64,000 bases of DNA from Pseudorhodoplanes sp. (GCA_019187085.1 JABARS010000006.1:258894-322893), one strand, 5' to 3'. Counted from the stretch's first letter, positions 33,280 to 43,210 are shown. The notes: generated by a model not told the origin, from the sequence alone. Program-made: numbers and translations.

Positions 33280-33570
33280 ATGTCGAAAACGATCCTCAGC
33301 ATCGCCGCCGCTGGCCTGGTTGCTCTCGCAACGATAACGGCGCCTGCCCCGGCCGAAGCACGGCGCGGCGGCGCGGTCGCGGCCGGAATTATCGGCGGAC
33401 TGGCCGTCGGCGCGCTGCTCGGCGGTGCGTACCGGCCCTACGGTCCCTATTATGGTCCCGCCTATTATGGCGCCTATGGACCTGGCTATGGACCTGGCTG
33501 CGTCATCCGGCGCGAGCGCGTGTGGAACGGCTATCGCTGGGTGCGGCAGCGGGTTCGCGTCTGCTACTGA
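33280..33570 (+). CDS. Small secreted glycine/tyrosine-rich protein
   Basis: The protein has 96 residues from the ATG at 33280 (GAGAGGTGATGCC upstream). Signal peptide 1-28 ends at PAEARRGG. A glycine-zipper helix (AVAAGIIGGLAVGALLGGAY) is followed by a Tyr/Gly/Pro-rich stretch (PYGPYYGPAYYGAYGPGYGPG) and a C-terminal CVIRRERVWNGYRWVRQRVRVCY with two cysteines 22 residues apart, likely a disulfide. The same architecture occurs at 33805. I know such proteins are common in Bradyrhizobium-like genomes, of unknown function. Confidence 0.75.
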   Translation: MSKTILSIAAAGLVALATITAPAPAEARRGGAVAAGIIGGLAVGALLGGAYRPYGPYYGPAYYGAYGPGYGPGCVIRRERVWNGYRWVRQRVRVCY

Positions 33571-33628
33571 CCGCGGCAAGCGCGCACGGGCAATCGCGCG
33601 CACCGGCGGCGCGGGATGTTGCGGCGCC

Positions 33629-33673
33629 AAAGCCATGGCGTGCAAAACTATGGCGTGCAAAGCCATGGTGTAC
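33629..33673. repeat. Three 15-base tandem units
   Basis: Units AAAGCCATGGCGTGC, AAAACTATGGCGTGC and AAAGCCATGGTGTAC stand head to tail in the gap before the second secreted glycine-rich gene. The array is too short to be a CRISPR, with no spacers. Confidence 0.6.
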
Positions 33674-33804
33674 TTGGATATTTGCGCGCGACCGGCCGTG
33701 CCATCACACTTCCGACAAAAACGTGCCCTCACGCTATCAAGCCGCATCGAAGGCGGATAATGTGCGCCGCAGGCCGAGTCGGGCCGACACTGGGAGAGAT
33801 GACC

Positions 33805-34143
33805 ATGAAGAAATCCATTCTCGCGCTCGCCGCCGCGGCGACGATCGCCATTACGAGCGTCGCCTCGATCGAGTCGGCCGAAGCCAGCCGCCGCGGCCGC
33901 GCGATCGGTGCCGGAATTGCAGCCGGTATCGGCGCCGCCATCATCGGCAGCGCGATCGTGAACTCGCCCGCCTACGCCTATCCGCGGACCTATTATCCGG
34001 TCGCCGGCTACGAACCGTATCCGGCCTACGGCATCGCCGCTCCCTATGGCTGCCCGGGCGGCTACTGGGCGCGTCGTCCGGTCCGCGACCGCTGGGGCAA
34101 CGTGGTCGGCTGGAGCAAGCCGCGCTTCTTCTGCCCGCGCTGA
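33805..34143 (+). CDS. Small secreted glycine-rich protein (paralogue of the 33280 gene)
   Basis: The protein has 112 residues. The ATG at 33805 has GGGAGAG eight bases upstream; an ATG at 33799 is too close to it. Signal peptide 1-26 (SILALAAAATIAITSVASIESAEA) is followed by a glycine-zipper helix (RAIGAGIAAGIGAAIIGSAIV), a Tyr/Pro-rich middle and a C-terminal WGNVVGWSKPRFFCPR. The layout matches the protein 235 bases upstream, including a Cys in the tail, which argues for gene duplication. A terminator follows at 34162. Confidence 0.75.
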   Translation: MKKSILALAAAATIAITSVASIESAEASRRGRAIGAGIAAGIGAAIIGSAIVNSPAYAYPRTYYPVAGYEPYPAYGIAAPYGCPGGYWARRPVRDRWGNVVGWSKPRFFCPR

Positions 34144-34161
34144 TTTCCCGACAAGACCAAA

Positions 34162-34196
34162 GGCCCGGCCGGCGCGCCCGCGCGGCCGGGCTTTTT
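34162..34196 (+). terminator. Intrinsic terminator after the secreted protein gene
   Basis: A GCCCGGCCG/CGGCCGGGC stem with a GC-rich loop is followed by TTTTT at 34192-34196. It sits between the plus-strand gene ending at 34143 and the convergent MltB gene. Confidence 0.8.
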
Positions 34197-34220
34197 CGTG
34201 CCTGAAGGTGCGGCAGCCGC

Positions 34221-35483
34221 TCATCGCCGGCCGCTCCGCAGATGATCGAGCACGACGGTGCTCGGCCAGCAATCGAGCGGCAGGCCGTGCGCCTTCTGGT
34301 ACTGCCCGATCGCGGCGCGGGTCTTCATGCCGGCCTTGCCGTCCACCTTGTCCGCATAGAGCCCGCGCGCGGCAAGGCGGCGCTGCATGTCCTCGACCTG
34401 GCCGGTGCGCAATTGCCCGCTCTTGGTCCAGGACTGGCGGAACGGCCCGCCGCCGGCGATGCGGTCGCTGAGATTGCCGACAAAGAGCACGTACAGATCC
34501 GAGAAATTGTAGTCCTTGAGCACGAAGTAATTCTTCGGCGTGAGAAAGGCCGGGCCGAGCCGCCCCTCCGGCTGCAGCACCGAGGCCTCCTGCGCGAGCG
34601 CCTCAGCGTCGAGCGTGCGCGGATACACCGGCACAAGCCCGTGCGCGAGCCACGCGCGCACCGGACGGACGCTTTCCGGCACGCCGAGCGTGCAGTCGAA
34701 ACCGGGCGGCACGCGCACCTCGTAGCCCCAGCGGCCGCCGCGCTGCCAGCCCTTGGCCGCGAGCTGGCGCGCGGCCGAGGCCAGCGCATCGGGCACCGAG
34801 CCGAACAGGTCGGCGCGCCCGTCGCCGTCGAAATCGACCGCGTGTCTATAGAATTCCGAAGGCAGGAATTGCGTGAGCCCCATCGCCCCGCCCCATGAGC
34901 TTTTCATCTCGGCGCGCCGCACGAGGCCGTCCTCGATCAGCTTGAGCGCCATCAGGAACTCGTTGCGAAACATGTCCTTGCGGCGTCCGGTATAGGCCTG
35001 CGTCGCGAGCACGCGCAGCGCGTCGCGCGTGAGGCGGAAGCGCCCGTAATCGGTCTCGCGTCCCCAGATCGCCAGCACCACCGCCCCCGGCACGCCGAAT
35101 TCGCGCTCGATGCGCGCAAGCGTCGCCGCATGCGTCTGCGCCAGCCCGCGGCCGTGTTCGGCGAGGCGCGCGAGCGCGGATTCCTTCAGGTAATCGGCCG
35201 GCGTCTGCACGAATTCCGGCTGCGGCGGCGGTGCGTCCACGCGCCCGGGTATGACAAGGTCCGGCAGCGAGAGATCGGGCTCGAGCCCGCGCGTCGTCTC
35301 GTCGAAGACCTTGCGCGAGATGCCGAGCGTCTGCGCCTGCGGCCACAGCGATTGCAGAAACGCACCGAACGCGCCCGACTGCGCCTGCGCCGGCGGGCAC
35401 AGCAGACCAAGGGCGATAAGTGCGCAGGCCAGAATCCGCGTGCGCGGGACTGCGCCACGGGGTCCGGCCGGCGCCCTCGTCAA
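34221..35483 (-). CDS. Lytic murein transglycosylase of the MltB family
   Basis: The protein has 420 residues from a TTG at 35483, which overlaps the stop of the upstream gene (TTGA). A signal segment ([19 protein letters not shown]) is followed by the MltB domain: [21 protein letters not shown] near 145, whose Glu is the catalytic residue, then [19 protein letters not shown] near 205. [24 protein letters not shown] and [26 protein letters not shown] follow. A C-terminal peptidoglycan-binding domain ([30 protein letters not shown]) ends it. It cleaves glycan strands in the periplasm. The UPF0114 gene upstream is translationally coupled. Confidence 0.9.
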   Translation of the reverse strand: MTRAPAGPRGAVPRTRILACALIALGLLCPPAQAQSGAFGAFLQSLWPQAQTLGISRKVFDETTRGLEPDLSLPDLVIPGRVDAPPPQPEFVQTPADYLKESALARLAEHGRGLAQTHAATLARIEREFGVPGAVVLAIWGRETDYGRFRLTRDALRVLATQAYTGRRKDMFRNEFLMALKLIEDGLVRRAEMKSSWGGAMGLTQFLPSEFYRHAVDFDGDGRADLFGSVPDALASAARQLAAKGWQRGGRWGYEVRVPPGFDCTLGVPESVRPVRAWLAHGLVPVYPRTLDAEALAQEASVLQPEGRLGPAFLTPKNYFVLKDYNFSDLYVLFVGNLSDRIAGGGPFRQSWTKSGQLRTGQVEDMQRRLAARGLYADKVDGKAGMKTRAAIGQYQKAHGLPLDCWPSTVVLDHLRSGRR

Positions 35484-36058
35484 TGAGGCCCGCCCTTCTC
35501 GTCGGGCACATAGCTCAGGCGATCGACATAGGCGATGCCGATGGCCGAGAGGATGAAGACGCAATGGATGATGGTCTGCCACATCACGCCGGTCTCGGTG
35601 TAATTCGTCTTGCCGCTGCCCATATTGCCGGCCTCGATGAAGGTGCGCAGCAGGTGGATCGACGAGATGCCGATGATCGCCATGGCGAGCTTGATCTTGA
35701 GCACGCTGGCATTGACGTGGGAGAGCCATTCCGGCTGGTCGGGATGGCCTTCCAGCTCCAGCCGCGACACGAACGTCTCGTAGCCGCCGACGATGACCAT
35801 GATCAGAAGGTTCGAGATCATCACCACGTCGATCAGACCGAGCACCACCAGCATGATCTGCTGTTCGGAGAAATCGGTCGCGTGCTGGACGAGATGGACG
35901 AGCTCTTTCAGGAACAGGAAGACATAGACGCCCTGCGCCACGATCAGCCCGAGATAGAGCGGAAGCTGCAGCCAGCGCGAGGCAAAGATGAGCTGCGGCA
36001 GCGGACGCAGGCCTTTGAAGCCCCGCGGCGGGACCGGCGTTTCGGGCGCCATCGACAT
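35480..36058 (-). CDS. UPF0114 family membrane protein (YqhA-like)
   Basis: The 192-residue protein is of the TIGR00645/UPF0114 type. It has three to four hydrophobic helices with [24 protein letters not shown] at the start, [36 protein letters not shown] near 85, and [27 protein letters not shown] near 115. The function of YqhA is not known. It heads a two-gene unit with the MltB gene. A divergent hypothetical gene starts about 490 bases away. Confidence 0.9.
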   Translation of the reverse strand: MSMAPETPVPPRGFKGLRPLPQLIFASRWLQLPLYLGLIVAQGVYVFLFLKELVHLVQHATDFSEQQIMLVVLGLIDVVMISNLLIMVIVGGYETFVSRLELEGHPDQPEWLSHVNASVLKIKLAMAIIGISSIHLLRTFIEAGNMGSGKTNYTETGVMWQTIIHCVFILSAIGIAYVDRLSYVPDEKGGPH

Positions 36059-36161
36059 GACTGGTTCCTTTCGGGCGGTAACGGCGTCGGGCCGCGAAAT
36101 CCGCGGCCCGGATGCGCATTATAATGTGATTCGGATGGCGGCCGACGGGCGGCGCGCATGC

Positions 36162-36545
36162 TCAGCGCTGCGGGCCGGCAGATCCGTCACCCGCCCGCCG
36201 GCGCGACCCCCGCACAGTCAGCGGCGCTTGCGCGGCGCGCACCGCGCGCTGCCAGTCGGCGAACGCTTCGCCGGCCGGCGTCTCGTCGAGCCAGGCGATC
36301 GTGTCGTCGAAATTGAGCCCATCCTCCTGCGCCTCGCCGATGCCGGCGAACCAGGCGCGCACGCCTTCCGGCAGGAGCGGGAAATGGGTCTGCAGGCAGG
36401 ATTGCGCGCGACCGCGGCAGGCGCTGGCGCGCATGCAAGCCGAGTTGCGGCACAGCCGCCAGATCAGCAGCACGTCGTTCCAGCCGCGGATGGTGCGTTC
36501 GATGGTGCGTGCGTCCGCGCCGGGCGCGGCATCATTCGTGGTCAT
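36162..36545 (-). CDS. Hypothetical soluble protein with a cysteine-containing N-terminal half
   Basis: The protein has 127 residues from the ATG at 36545 (MTTNDAAPGADARTIERTIRGWNDVLLIWRLCRNSACMRASACRGRAQSC). The longer frame from 36704 runs into a repeat array and was rejected. It contains four Cys in CRNSACMRASACRGRAQSC near 31-49, then a helical stretch VRAWFAGIGEAQEDGLNFDDTIAWLDETP and a basic tail. I do not recognise the family. A three-copy palindromic repeat lies upstream of the start. Confidence 0.65.
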   Translation of the reverse strand: MTTNDAAPGADARTIERTIRGWNDVLLIWRLCRNSACMRASACRGRAQSCLQTHFPLLPEGVRAWFAGIGEAQEDGLNFDDTIAWLDETPAGEAFADWQRAVRAAQAPLTVRGSRRRAGDGSAGPQR

Positions 36546-36646
36546 GTCAGCCTCGTGAGATGTGTGGGGAGAATTCGGCGCAAACGCCATCGCCCGTATT
36601 GTTTGCGGCGCCGGGTACGCCGTTGTTCCATGCCCGTTCGGGCTCA

Positions 36647-36742
36647 CATACCGGGTAAACCCGGCATGTGATTCTTTCCTTCGCATACCGGGTAAACCCG
36701 GCATGCAATTCTTTCCTTCGCATACCAGGTAAACCCGGCATG
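36647..36742. repeat. Three-copy 37-base tandem repeat with palindromic core
   Basis: Copies start at exactly 36647, 36684 and 36721. The core CATACCGGGTAAACCCGGCATG (near-palindromic) alternates with ATTCTTTCCTTCG; copy 3 has CCAGG in place of CCGGG and lacks the linker. It is not a CRISPR because the intervening sequence is identical rather than unique. It lies 100 bases upstream of the minus-strand gene starting at 36545. Confidence 0.85.
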
Positions 36743-37106
36743 CGAGGGCGACGGCGCGCCGCAGGGCGCAACCGCAATCGTTGTGCGGTCCTTGGGGACC
36801 GCCGCGCCTTACGGCGCGCCGTCACGGCGTCTTCACTCCTGCGCCGGGCCGCGCTTTCGTGCGCGCCGTCCGGCGCGCGACGTCAGCGAGCTCCTCGCGG
36901 GGACTCCTGATGGTCCCGGGCGGAGCCCCGGCGCAGCCCGGGAGCGTGCTTGCGAGGCACGCGCGCGGGCGCCGCATCCCCTCCCGCTGTCACGACGCCT
37001 CATGAAAGCGCCCTCGGCGGAGAGGAATATGTGGAATATATTCCTATTACGGGAACGTGTCAAGAGGGGGTGAATACCGGGCGGGCGGGGCGCCGGTTCG
37101 ACAGCC
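36743..37106. other. Hairpin-rich intergenic region without a gene
   Basis: This 364-base stretch is full of GC-rich short palindromes (for example GGCGCGCC, CGGTCCTTGGGGACCG and GGGCGGAGCCCC). I found no open frame with a ribosome site or family pattern. Towards its right end is an AT-rich inverted repeat GGAATAT-GTGGAAT-ATATTCC at 37025-37045, then the operator of the toxin-antitoxin locus. It may hold a small RNA or be decayed repeat sequence. Confidence 0.4.
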
Positions 37107-37131
37107 AGTGTATATTTCTATAATATACACT
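37107..37131 (+). promoter_or_regulatory. Palindromic operator candidate of the brnTA locus
   Basis: Perfect 10-base arms AGTGTATATT and AATATACACT flank five bases (TCTAT), ending one base before the toxin start at 37133. It is AT-rich, in a GC-rich neighbourhood. BrnT-BrnA systems are autoregulated by BrnA, a ribbon-helix-helix protein that binds such inverted repeats in its own promoter. Confidence 0.75.
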
Positions 37132-37132
37132 T

Positions 37133-37699
37133 ATGTTGTTCGACACGACCAAAATCGTCGGTTTTGAATGGGACGAGGGCAATCAACGCAAGAGCACGGA
37201 CAAGCATGGCGTGAGTCAGGCTGAGGCCGAACAGGTCTTCGTCAATCGACCGCTCCTGCTTTTGGATGATGCAAAACACAGCGATGACGAACGGCGCTTT
37301 CATGCCTACGGCACGACACACGGCGAACGATTATTGCAGGTCAGCTTTACATTGAGACGGGAGGGTACGCTGATAAGGATCATTTCCGCCCGCCCCATGA
37401 GCGCAGGGAGCGCGCACGCTATGCCAAAGAAACGTAAGGCGACAACAAAGCGGAAGACCGTGCCGTCGTTCAGAAACGAGGCCGACGAGCGCGCGTTCTG
37501 GGAATCGCACGACACGGCGGATTATTTCGACCTGACCAAGGCGCGGCGTGCGAACTTTCCCAATCTCAAGCTGTCGACGACATCGATCTCGCTGCGTCTG
37601 CCGACCGGGTTGCTCGACCAGATCAAGATCGCGGCCAACAAGCGCGACGTGCCCTATCAATCGCTCATCAAGATGTGGCTGGCCGAGAAGGTGGGATAG
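37133..37699 (+). CDS. BrnT toxin and BrnA antitoxin in a single fused reading frame
   Basis: The frame runs 188 residues. Residues 1-90 are BrnT, an RNase-type toxin: FEWDEGNQRKSTDKHGVSQAEAEQVF and LIRIISARPMS. Residues 97-188 are BrnA (MPKKRKATTKRK, then STTSISLRLPTGLLDQIKIAANKRDVPYQSLIKMWLAEKV, a ribbon-helix-helix). Normally these are two overlapping genes. Re-reading from base 37402 one frame back gives RRERARYAKET then TAA at 37435, the expected BrnT C-terminus. A single-base loss near 37402 therefore merged the genes. The operator at 37107 is intact. It may be a true fusion, a relic or a sequencing error; BrnA could still be made from its own ATG at 37421. Confidence 0.75.
   Translation: MLFDTTKIVGFEWDEGNQRKSTDKHGVSQAEAEQVFVNRPLLLLDDAKHSDDERRFHAYGTTHGERLLQVSFTLRREGTLIRIISARPMSAGSAHAMPKKRKATTKRKTVPSFRNEADERAFWESHDTADYFDLTKARRANFPNLKLSTTSISLRLPTGLLDQIKIAANKRDVPYQSLIKMWLAEKVG
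37421..37699 (+). CDS. brnA: BrnA antitoxin, possible independent translation
   Basis: The ATG at 37421 gives 92 residues (MPKKRKATTKRKTVPSFRNEADE). The N-terminus binds the toxin in known systems, while STTSISLRLPTGLLDQIKIAANKRDVPYQSLIKMWL (about 56-90) is the CopG/ribbon-helix-helix fold. BrnA neutralises BrnT and represses the promoter. In the expected ancestral arrangement its ATG lies inside the last codons of brnT, so an internal start is natural. Here the start is in frame with the fused upstream toxin. Confidence 0.65.
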   Translation: MPKKRKATTKRKTVPSFRNEADERAFWESHDTADYFDLTKARRANFPNLKLSTTSISLRLPTGLLDQIKIAANKRDVPYQSLIKMWLAEKVG

Positions 37700-38044
37700 C
37701 GGGTCCGGTCCTGCCGCCTGCGGTCGGCAAGCGGTCCTGGCTCTCGCTTCGCTCGGCCGGGACGACGGCCGGCGCGGCGCACGGGCCCCATCCTTCGGAG
37801 CGGCCCTTTTTGCTCATGGTGAGAAGCAGCGCACCGCTCGGGATGAGCGCTCACCGTATGCGCCTCATGGTGAGGAGCGCTGCGCAGCAGCGCGTCTCGA
37901 ACCATGAGGCCGCAGCCTCGCAGCGCACGGGCCTCATCCTTCGAGACGCGCTTCGCGCTCTTCAGGATGAGGATAGCCGCATATGCCGCAGGACGAAGAT
38001 AACCGCGCACGTCCAGCGTCTCTTCCAGCGCGCGCCTCCCGGCA
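37700..38044. repeat. Mosaic of palindromic repeats between brnTA and ettA
   Basis: The gap is filled by units of one repeat family. Clear ones are at about 37788-37849 (ends ATCCTTCGGAGC and GGGATGAGCG), 37863-37909 (arms CCTCATGGT and ACCATGAGG) and 37932-37972 (arms CCTCATCCT and AGGATGAGG). The last is the family member nearest to the thiC insertion. No gene is visible. The array may stop transcription from both convergent sides. Confidence 0.75.
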
Positions 38045-39700
<1,656 letters not shown>

Positions 39701-40043
39701 GGTCCTTCGGTCCCTCGCGCCGGGCGCGTTGTCCGTTTCGTGATCTGGCTGGATCGCGCAGTCCGCTCATTCCCGCTGCCCCGCGGGAATCCAGCCCGTT
39801 TCATCCTGGGCCCCCGCGGGCGCGGGGACGAGCGGATAAAATGATTTGGAATCTGCCGCTCATGTAGCGGTGCCGACGCGGAAGGGCAAGGCTTGCGGGC
39901 ACGCCCGCCAGCTTTTCCGCCAGGCCTTGCGGGCCAGTCCGCCGCGGCGGACGCATTGGCGAGCGCCCCGCGCAGGGCTATCGTCGGCGGCCCGGGCCGA
40001 GCGCCCGACCTTCCTGTCGCCTCCTTCCGGCCATGGTGCCCCA
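39701..40043. other. Divergent intergenic region between ettA and the hydroxyacid dehydrogenase gene
   Basis: The 343-base gap holds the promoters of both genes. Several inverted repeats are visible (for example CATTCCCGCTGCCCCGCGGGAATCC near 39766-39790). They look like another dispersed palindrome rather than an operator. I saw no small gene with a ribosome site here. Confidence 0.45.
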
Positions 40044-41003
40044 ATGCCTCTTCGCTGCGCTGTTCTCGACGACTATCAGGATGTCGCCCATACCCTCGCC
40101 GACTGGTCGGCGGTGGCGCCCAAGGTCGAGGTCAGGGTGTTCCAGGCCCCGCTCGGCGACGAGGGCGCGGTGGCGGCCGCGCTCAAGGACTTCGAGATCG
40201 TCTGCCTGATGCGCGAGCGCACGCCGTTCCCGCGCACGCTGATCGAGAAATTGCCGGCGCTCAAGCTGATCGTCACCACCGGCCTGCGCAATGCGTCGAT
40301 CGACGTGGCGGCGGCCGCCGGGCGCGGCATCACGGTCTGCGGCACCGAATCCGCCGGCCACCCGACCGCCGAACTCACGGTCGGGCTGATGCTCGACCTC
40401 GCCCGCAAGATCAGCTTCGAGAGCGCGCGCATGAAGGCCGGCGAACCGTGGCAGGTCACGGTGGGGGACGACCTTTACGGCAAGACGCTCGGCATCATCG
40501 GGCTCGGCAAGCTCGGCAGCCGCGTCGCCAAGGTCGGGCTCGCCTTCGGCATGAAGGTGATCGCCTGGAGCCAGAATCTGACGCCGGAGAAATGCGCGGC
40601 GGCCGGCGTCACCTATGCCGGCAAGGAGGAGTTGCTGCGGCAGTCCGATTTCGTCACCGTGCATCTCGTGCTCAGCGCGCGCACGCGCGGGCTGATCGGG
40701 GCGGACGAACTGGCGTCGATGAAGCCCAGCGCCTACCTGATCAACACCGCGCGCGGCCCGATCGTCGAGGAAAGCGCGCTGATCGCGGCCCTGCGCGAGA
40801 AGCGCATCGCGGGAGCGGCGCTCGACGTGTTCGATACCGAGCCGCTGCCGCGCGATCACCCCTTGCGCGCGCTGCCGAACGCCATCGTCACCCCGCATCT
40901 GGGCTATGTCACCGCCGACAATTACCGGCAGTTCTACGGCCAGACGGTGGAGGCGATCCGCGGCTTTCTCGACGGCAAGCCTGTTCGCGTGATCGCGCCT
41001 TGA
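40044..41003 (+). CDS. D-2-hydroxyacid dehydrogenase family protein
   Basis: The 319-residue protein from the ATG at 40044 is NAD-dependent, of the D-isomer type. The Rossmann motif is GKTLGIIGLGKLGSRVAKVGLAFGMKVIAWS near 147. Catalytic Arg lies in INTARGPIVEE near 235, Glu in FDTEPLPRDHPL near 265 and His in VTPHLGYVTADNYRQFY near 284. The N-terminal half (PLRCAVLDDYQDVAHTLADW) fits the substrate domain. It starts an operon of three genes with a polysaccharide-deacetylase-like protein and an amidase, so it may act on a hydroxy acid released by them. Confidence 0.92.
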   Translation: MPLRCAVLDDYQDVAHTLADWSAVAPKVEVRVFQAPLGDEGAVAAALKDFEIVCLMRERTPFPRTLIEKLPALKLIVTTGLRNASIDVAAAAGRGITVCGTESAGHPTAELTVGLMLDLARKISFESARMKAGEPWQVTVGDDLYGKTLGIIGLGKLGSRVAKVGLAFGMKVIAWSQNLTPEKCAAAGVTYAGKEELLRQSDFVTVHLVLSARTRGLIGADELASMKPSAYLINTARGPIVEESALIAALREKRIAGAALDVFDTEPLPRDHPLRALPNAIVTPHLGYVTADNYRQFYGQTVEAIRGFLDGKPVRVIAP

Positions 41004-41046
41004 GTAAGGTCGGCGGCAGGGCGAAAAACGACGGACGGGAGGGACC

Positions 41047-41922
41047 ATGCAGCCGCGCGAACGGATCGAGTTTTCCCCGATCGAGACCCGCCCGCCGCTG
41101 AAGCTGCCGGACGGCGTGCGCATGGTGATCTGGCCGGTCTTCTCGCTGGAGGACTGGGATATTTCGCGCGCCATGGCGCGCATGGTGATCTCGCCGCCGC
41201 AGGGCGCGCCGATGCTGCCCGACCATCCGAACTGGAGCTGGCACGAATACGGCATGCGGGTCGCCTTCTGGCGCATGCGCAGGATGCTCGAGCGCGTGAA
41301 GGCGAAGCCCACGGTGGCGATCAACGCGCGCGTGTGCATGAGCTATCCGCAGGTGGTGAAGGCCTGCATGGAGTCCGGCTGGGAGCTGAACGCGCACGGC
41401 TACGAGCAGATCCCCATGCACAAGGTCGAGGACCAGCGCGGCAGCATTCTCAAAACCATGGAGGTGATCGAGACGTTCACCGGCAAGCGCCCGCGCGGCT
41501 GGTTCGGTCCCGGCCTGACCCAGACCTTCGACACGCTCGATTATCTCTCCGAGGCGGGGCTTGAATATTTCGGCGACTGGGTGCTCGACGACGAGCCGGT
41601 CACCGTGCGCACCAAACACCGGCCGATGGTGGCGCTGCCCTATAATTTCGAGGTGCACGACATCGTGCTGATGAACCTGCAGCACCAGACTTCCGACATG
41701 CTCTATGTGCGCGCGATGGACGCCTTCAACTGCCTGTACGCGGAGGCCGCGACGCGCGCCAAGATCATGTCGATCTCGGTGCATCCCTATCTGTCGGGCC
41801 AGCCGCACCGGATCGGCCATGTCGAGCGCACCTTCACCGAAATCCTCTCGAAACCCGGCGTCGTGGCCTGGACCGGCGAACAGATTCTCGACTGGTACCT
41901 GAAGGAGCGGCCGCTGTCGTGA
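41047..41922 (+). CDS. Polysaccharide deacetylase family protein (PuuE/allantoinase-like)
   Basis: The protein has 291 residues. The NodB-like fold is seen in modified form: VRMVIWPVFSLEDWD near 26, NWSWHEYGMRVAFWRMRRML near 60, WELNAHGYEQIPMHKV near 115 and WFGPGLTQTFDTLDYLSEAGLEYFGDWVLDDEP near 155, with MSISVHPYLSGQPHRIGH near 240. The H-x3-H/P-x-G deacetylase layout is close to that of non-canonical allantoinase/formamidase-like members. The metal Asp is not obvious, so chemistry is open. The amidase start overlaps its stop (GTGA). Confidence 0.85.
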   Translation: MQPRERIEFSPIETRPPLKLPDGVRMVIWPVFSLEDWDISRAMARMVISPPQGAPMLPDHPNWSWHEYGMRVAFWRMRRMLERVKAKPTVAINARVCMSYPQVVKACMESGWELNAHGYEQIPMHKVEDQRGSILKTMEVIETFTGKRPRGWFGPGLTQTFDTLDYLSEAGLEYFGDWVLDDEPVTVRTKHRPMVALPYNFEVHDIVLMNLQHQTSDMLYVRAMDAFNCLYAEAATRAKIMSISVHPYLSGQPHRIGHVERTFTEILSKPGVVAWTGEQILDWYLKERPLS

Positions 41923-43130
41923 ACGCACTGATGAACACCTCTCCGCGCGGCAACGGCGCCTTCGTTGCCCACGATCTCAAGCGCCCACTCGCGGGCGCGC
42001 CGGCAGGCCCGCTCGCCGGCCTCACCGCCGCGGTCAAGGACATGTACGACATCGCCGGCGAGAGGACTGGCGGCGGCAATCCCGACTGGCTCGCGCAGGC
42101 CAAGCCCGCGACAAAGACCGCGCCGGCGGTGCAGACGCTGCTCGATGCCGGCGCGACCGTGATCGGCAAGACGGTATGCGACGAGTTCTTCTTCAGCATC
42201 CTCGGCGTCAACGCCCATTACGGCACGCCGGTCAATCCGCGCGCGGCGGGGCGCGTGCCCGGCGGCTCCTCGAGCGGCTCGGCGGCGGCGGTCGCCTGCG
42301 GCGCATGCGATCTCGCGCTCGGCAGCGACACCGGCGGCTCGGTGCGCGCGCCCGCCTCGTTCTGCGGGCTTTACGGCATCCGCCCGACGCACGGCCGTGT
42401 CGACCTTGCCGGCGCCATGCCGATGGCGCCCTCCTTCGACGTGTGCGGATGGTTTGCGGGCGGACCCGGCGTGTTCGCCAAAGCCGGCTCCGTGCTGCTG
42501 CGCGGGCGCGGCGAAGCGGCGCCGATCCGCAATCTCGTCATTCTCGACGACGCCTTCGCGCTCGCCGACGCGGGCGTGGCGGGGCTGATGCGCGCGGCGC
42601 TCGCCGCGATGGCCGACGCGCTGCCGACACCGCGGCACGAGACCATCGCCCCCGAAGGGCTCGACGCCTGGCGCGAAATCTTCCGCATCCTGCAGGGCCG
42701 CGAGGTCTGGTCGCTCTATGGCGACTTCATCACGACGCACAAGCCGCAGCTCGACAAGCCGATCCGCCGGCGCTTCGAGGCCGCCGCGGGCATCACCGCC
42801 GACGAGGCGGCGCAGGCCGACGAGGCGCGCACGCGCGCACGCCGCCGCATCGAAAGCCTGGCGCAGCCGGGCACCGTGCTCATGCTGCCGACCTCGCCCG
42901 CCATCGCGCCGCGCCGCGACGCTTCGGGCGCCGACACCAACGTGTTCCGCACGCGCATCATGGAGCTGACCTGCATCTCCGGCCTGAGCGGCCTGCCGCA
43001 GGTGACGATCCCTGCCGGCACGGTGGACGGCTGTCCGGCCGGCCTGTCGTTCATCGGCTGGCGCAACGGCGACGAGGCGCTGCTCGGTCTTGCCGGCGCG
43101 CTGTCGCGCCATTGCGGGATCGAGGGCTGA
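41919..43130 (+). CDS. Amidase signature family protein
   Basis: The 403-residue protein starts at a GTG that overlaps the deacetylase stop. The Ser-cis-Ser-Lys triad can be placed: Lys in LAGLTAAVKDMYDIAG near 41, Ser in GRVPGGSSSGSAAAVACGACDLALG near 118, and the nucleophile Ser in LGSDTGGSVRAPASFCGLYG near 143. The C-terminal part has GLSGLPQVTIPAGTVDGCPAGLSFIG. It hydrolyses a carboxamide, of unknown substrate. With the deacetylase-like and hydroxyacid dehydrogenase genes it suggests breakdown of a small amide, as does the hydantoinase at 3.6 kb. Confidence 0.92.
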   Translation: MNALMNTSPRGNGAFVAHDLKRPLAGAPAGPLAGLTAAVKDMYDIAGERTGGGNPDWLAQAKPATKTAPAVQTLLDAGATVIGKTVCDEFFFSILGVNAHYGTPVNPRAAGRVPGGSSSGSAAAVACGACDLALGSDTGGSVRAPASFCGLYGIRPTHGRVDLAGAMPMAPSFDVCGWFAGGPGVFAKAGSVLLRGRGEAAPIRNLVILDDAFALADAGVAGLMRAALAAMADALPTPRHETIAPEGLDAWREIFRILQGREVWSLYGDFITTHKPQLDKPIRRRFEAAAGITADEAAQADEARTRARRRIESLAQPGTVLMLPTSPAIAPRRDASGADTNVFRTRIMELTCISGLSGLPQVTIPAGTVDGCPAGLSFIGWRNGDEALLGLAGALSRHCGIEG

Positions 43131-43210
43131 GGGCGCCGCCCTCGCCGGACGCGGCGGCGGAACCGCCGCGGCGGATGCGCGTTGACGAAGGCACAGAGAC
43201 GCCTTCCGCC

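Noticed and set aside
34221..36119. A single 632-codon minus-strand frame joining a membrane protein and MltB
   Set aside because: The upstream part is the UPF0114 gene read out of frame. The in-frame UPF0114 CDS at 35480-36058 and the MltB start at 35483 explain the sequence better.
36647..36742. Possible short CRISPR array
   Set aside because: Intervening sequences are identical rather than unique spacers, there are only three units and no cas genes are in the window.
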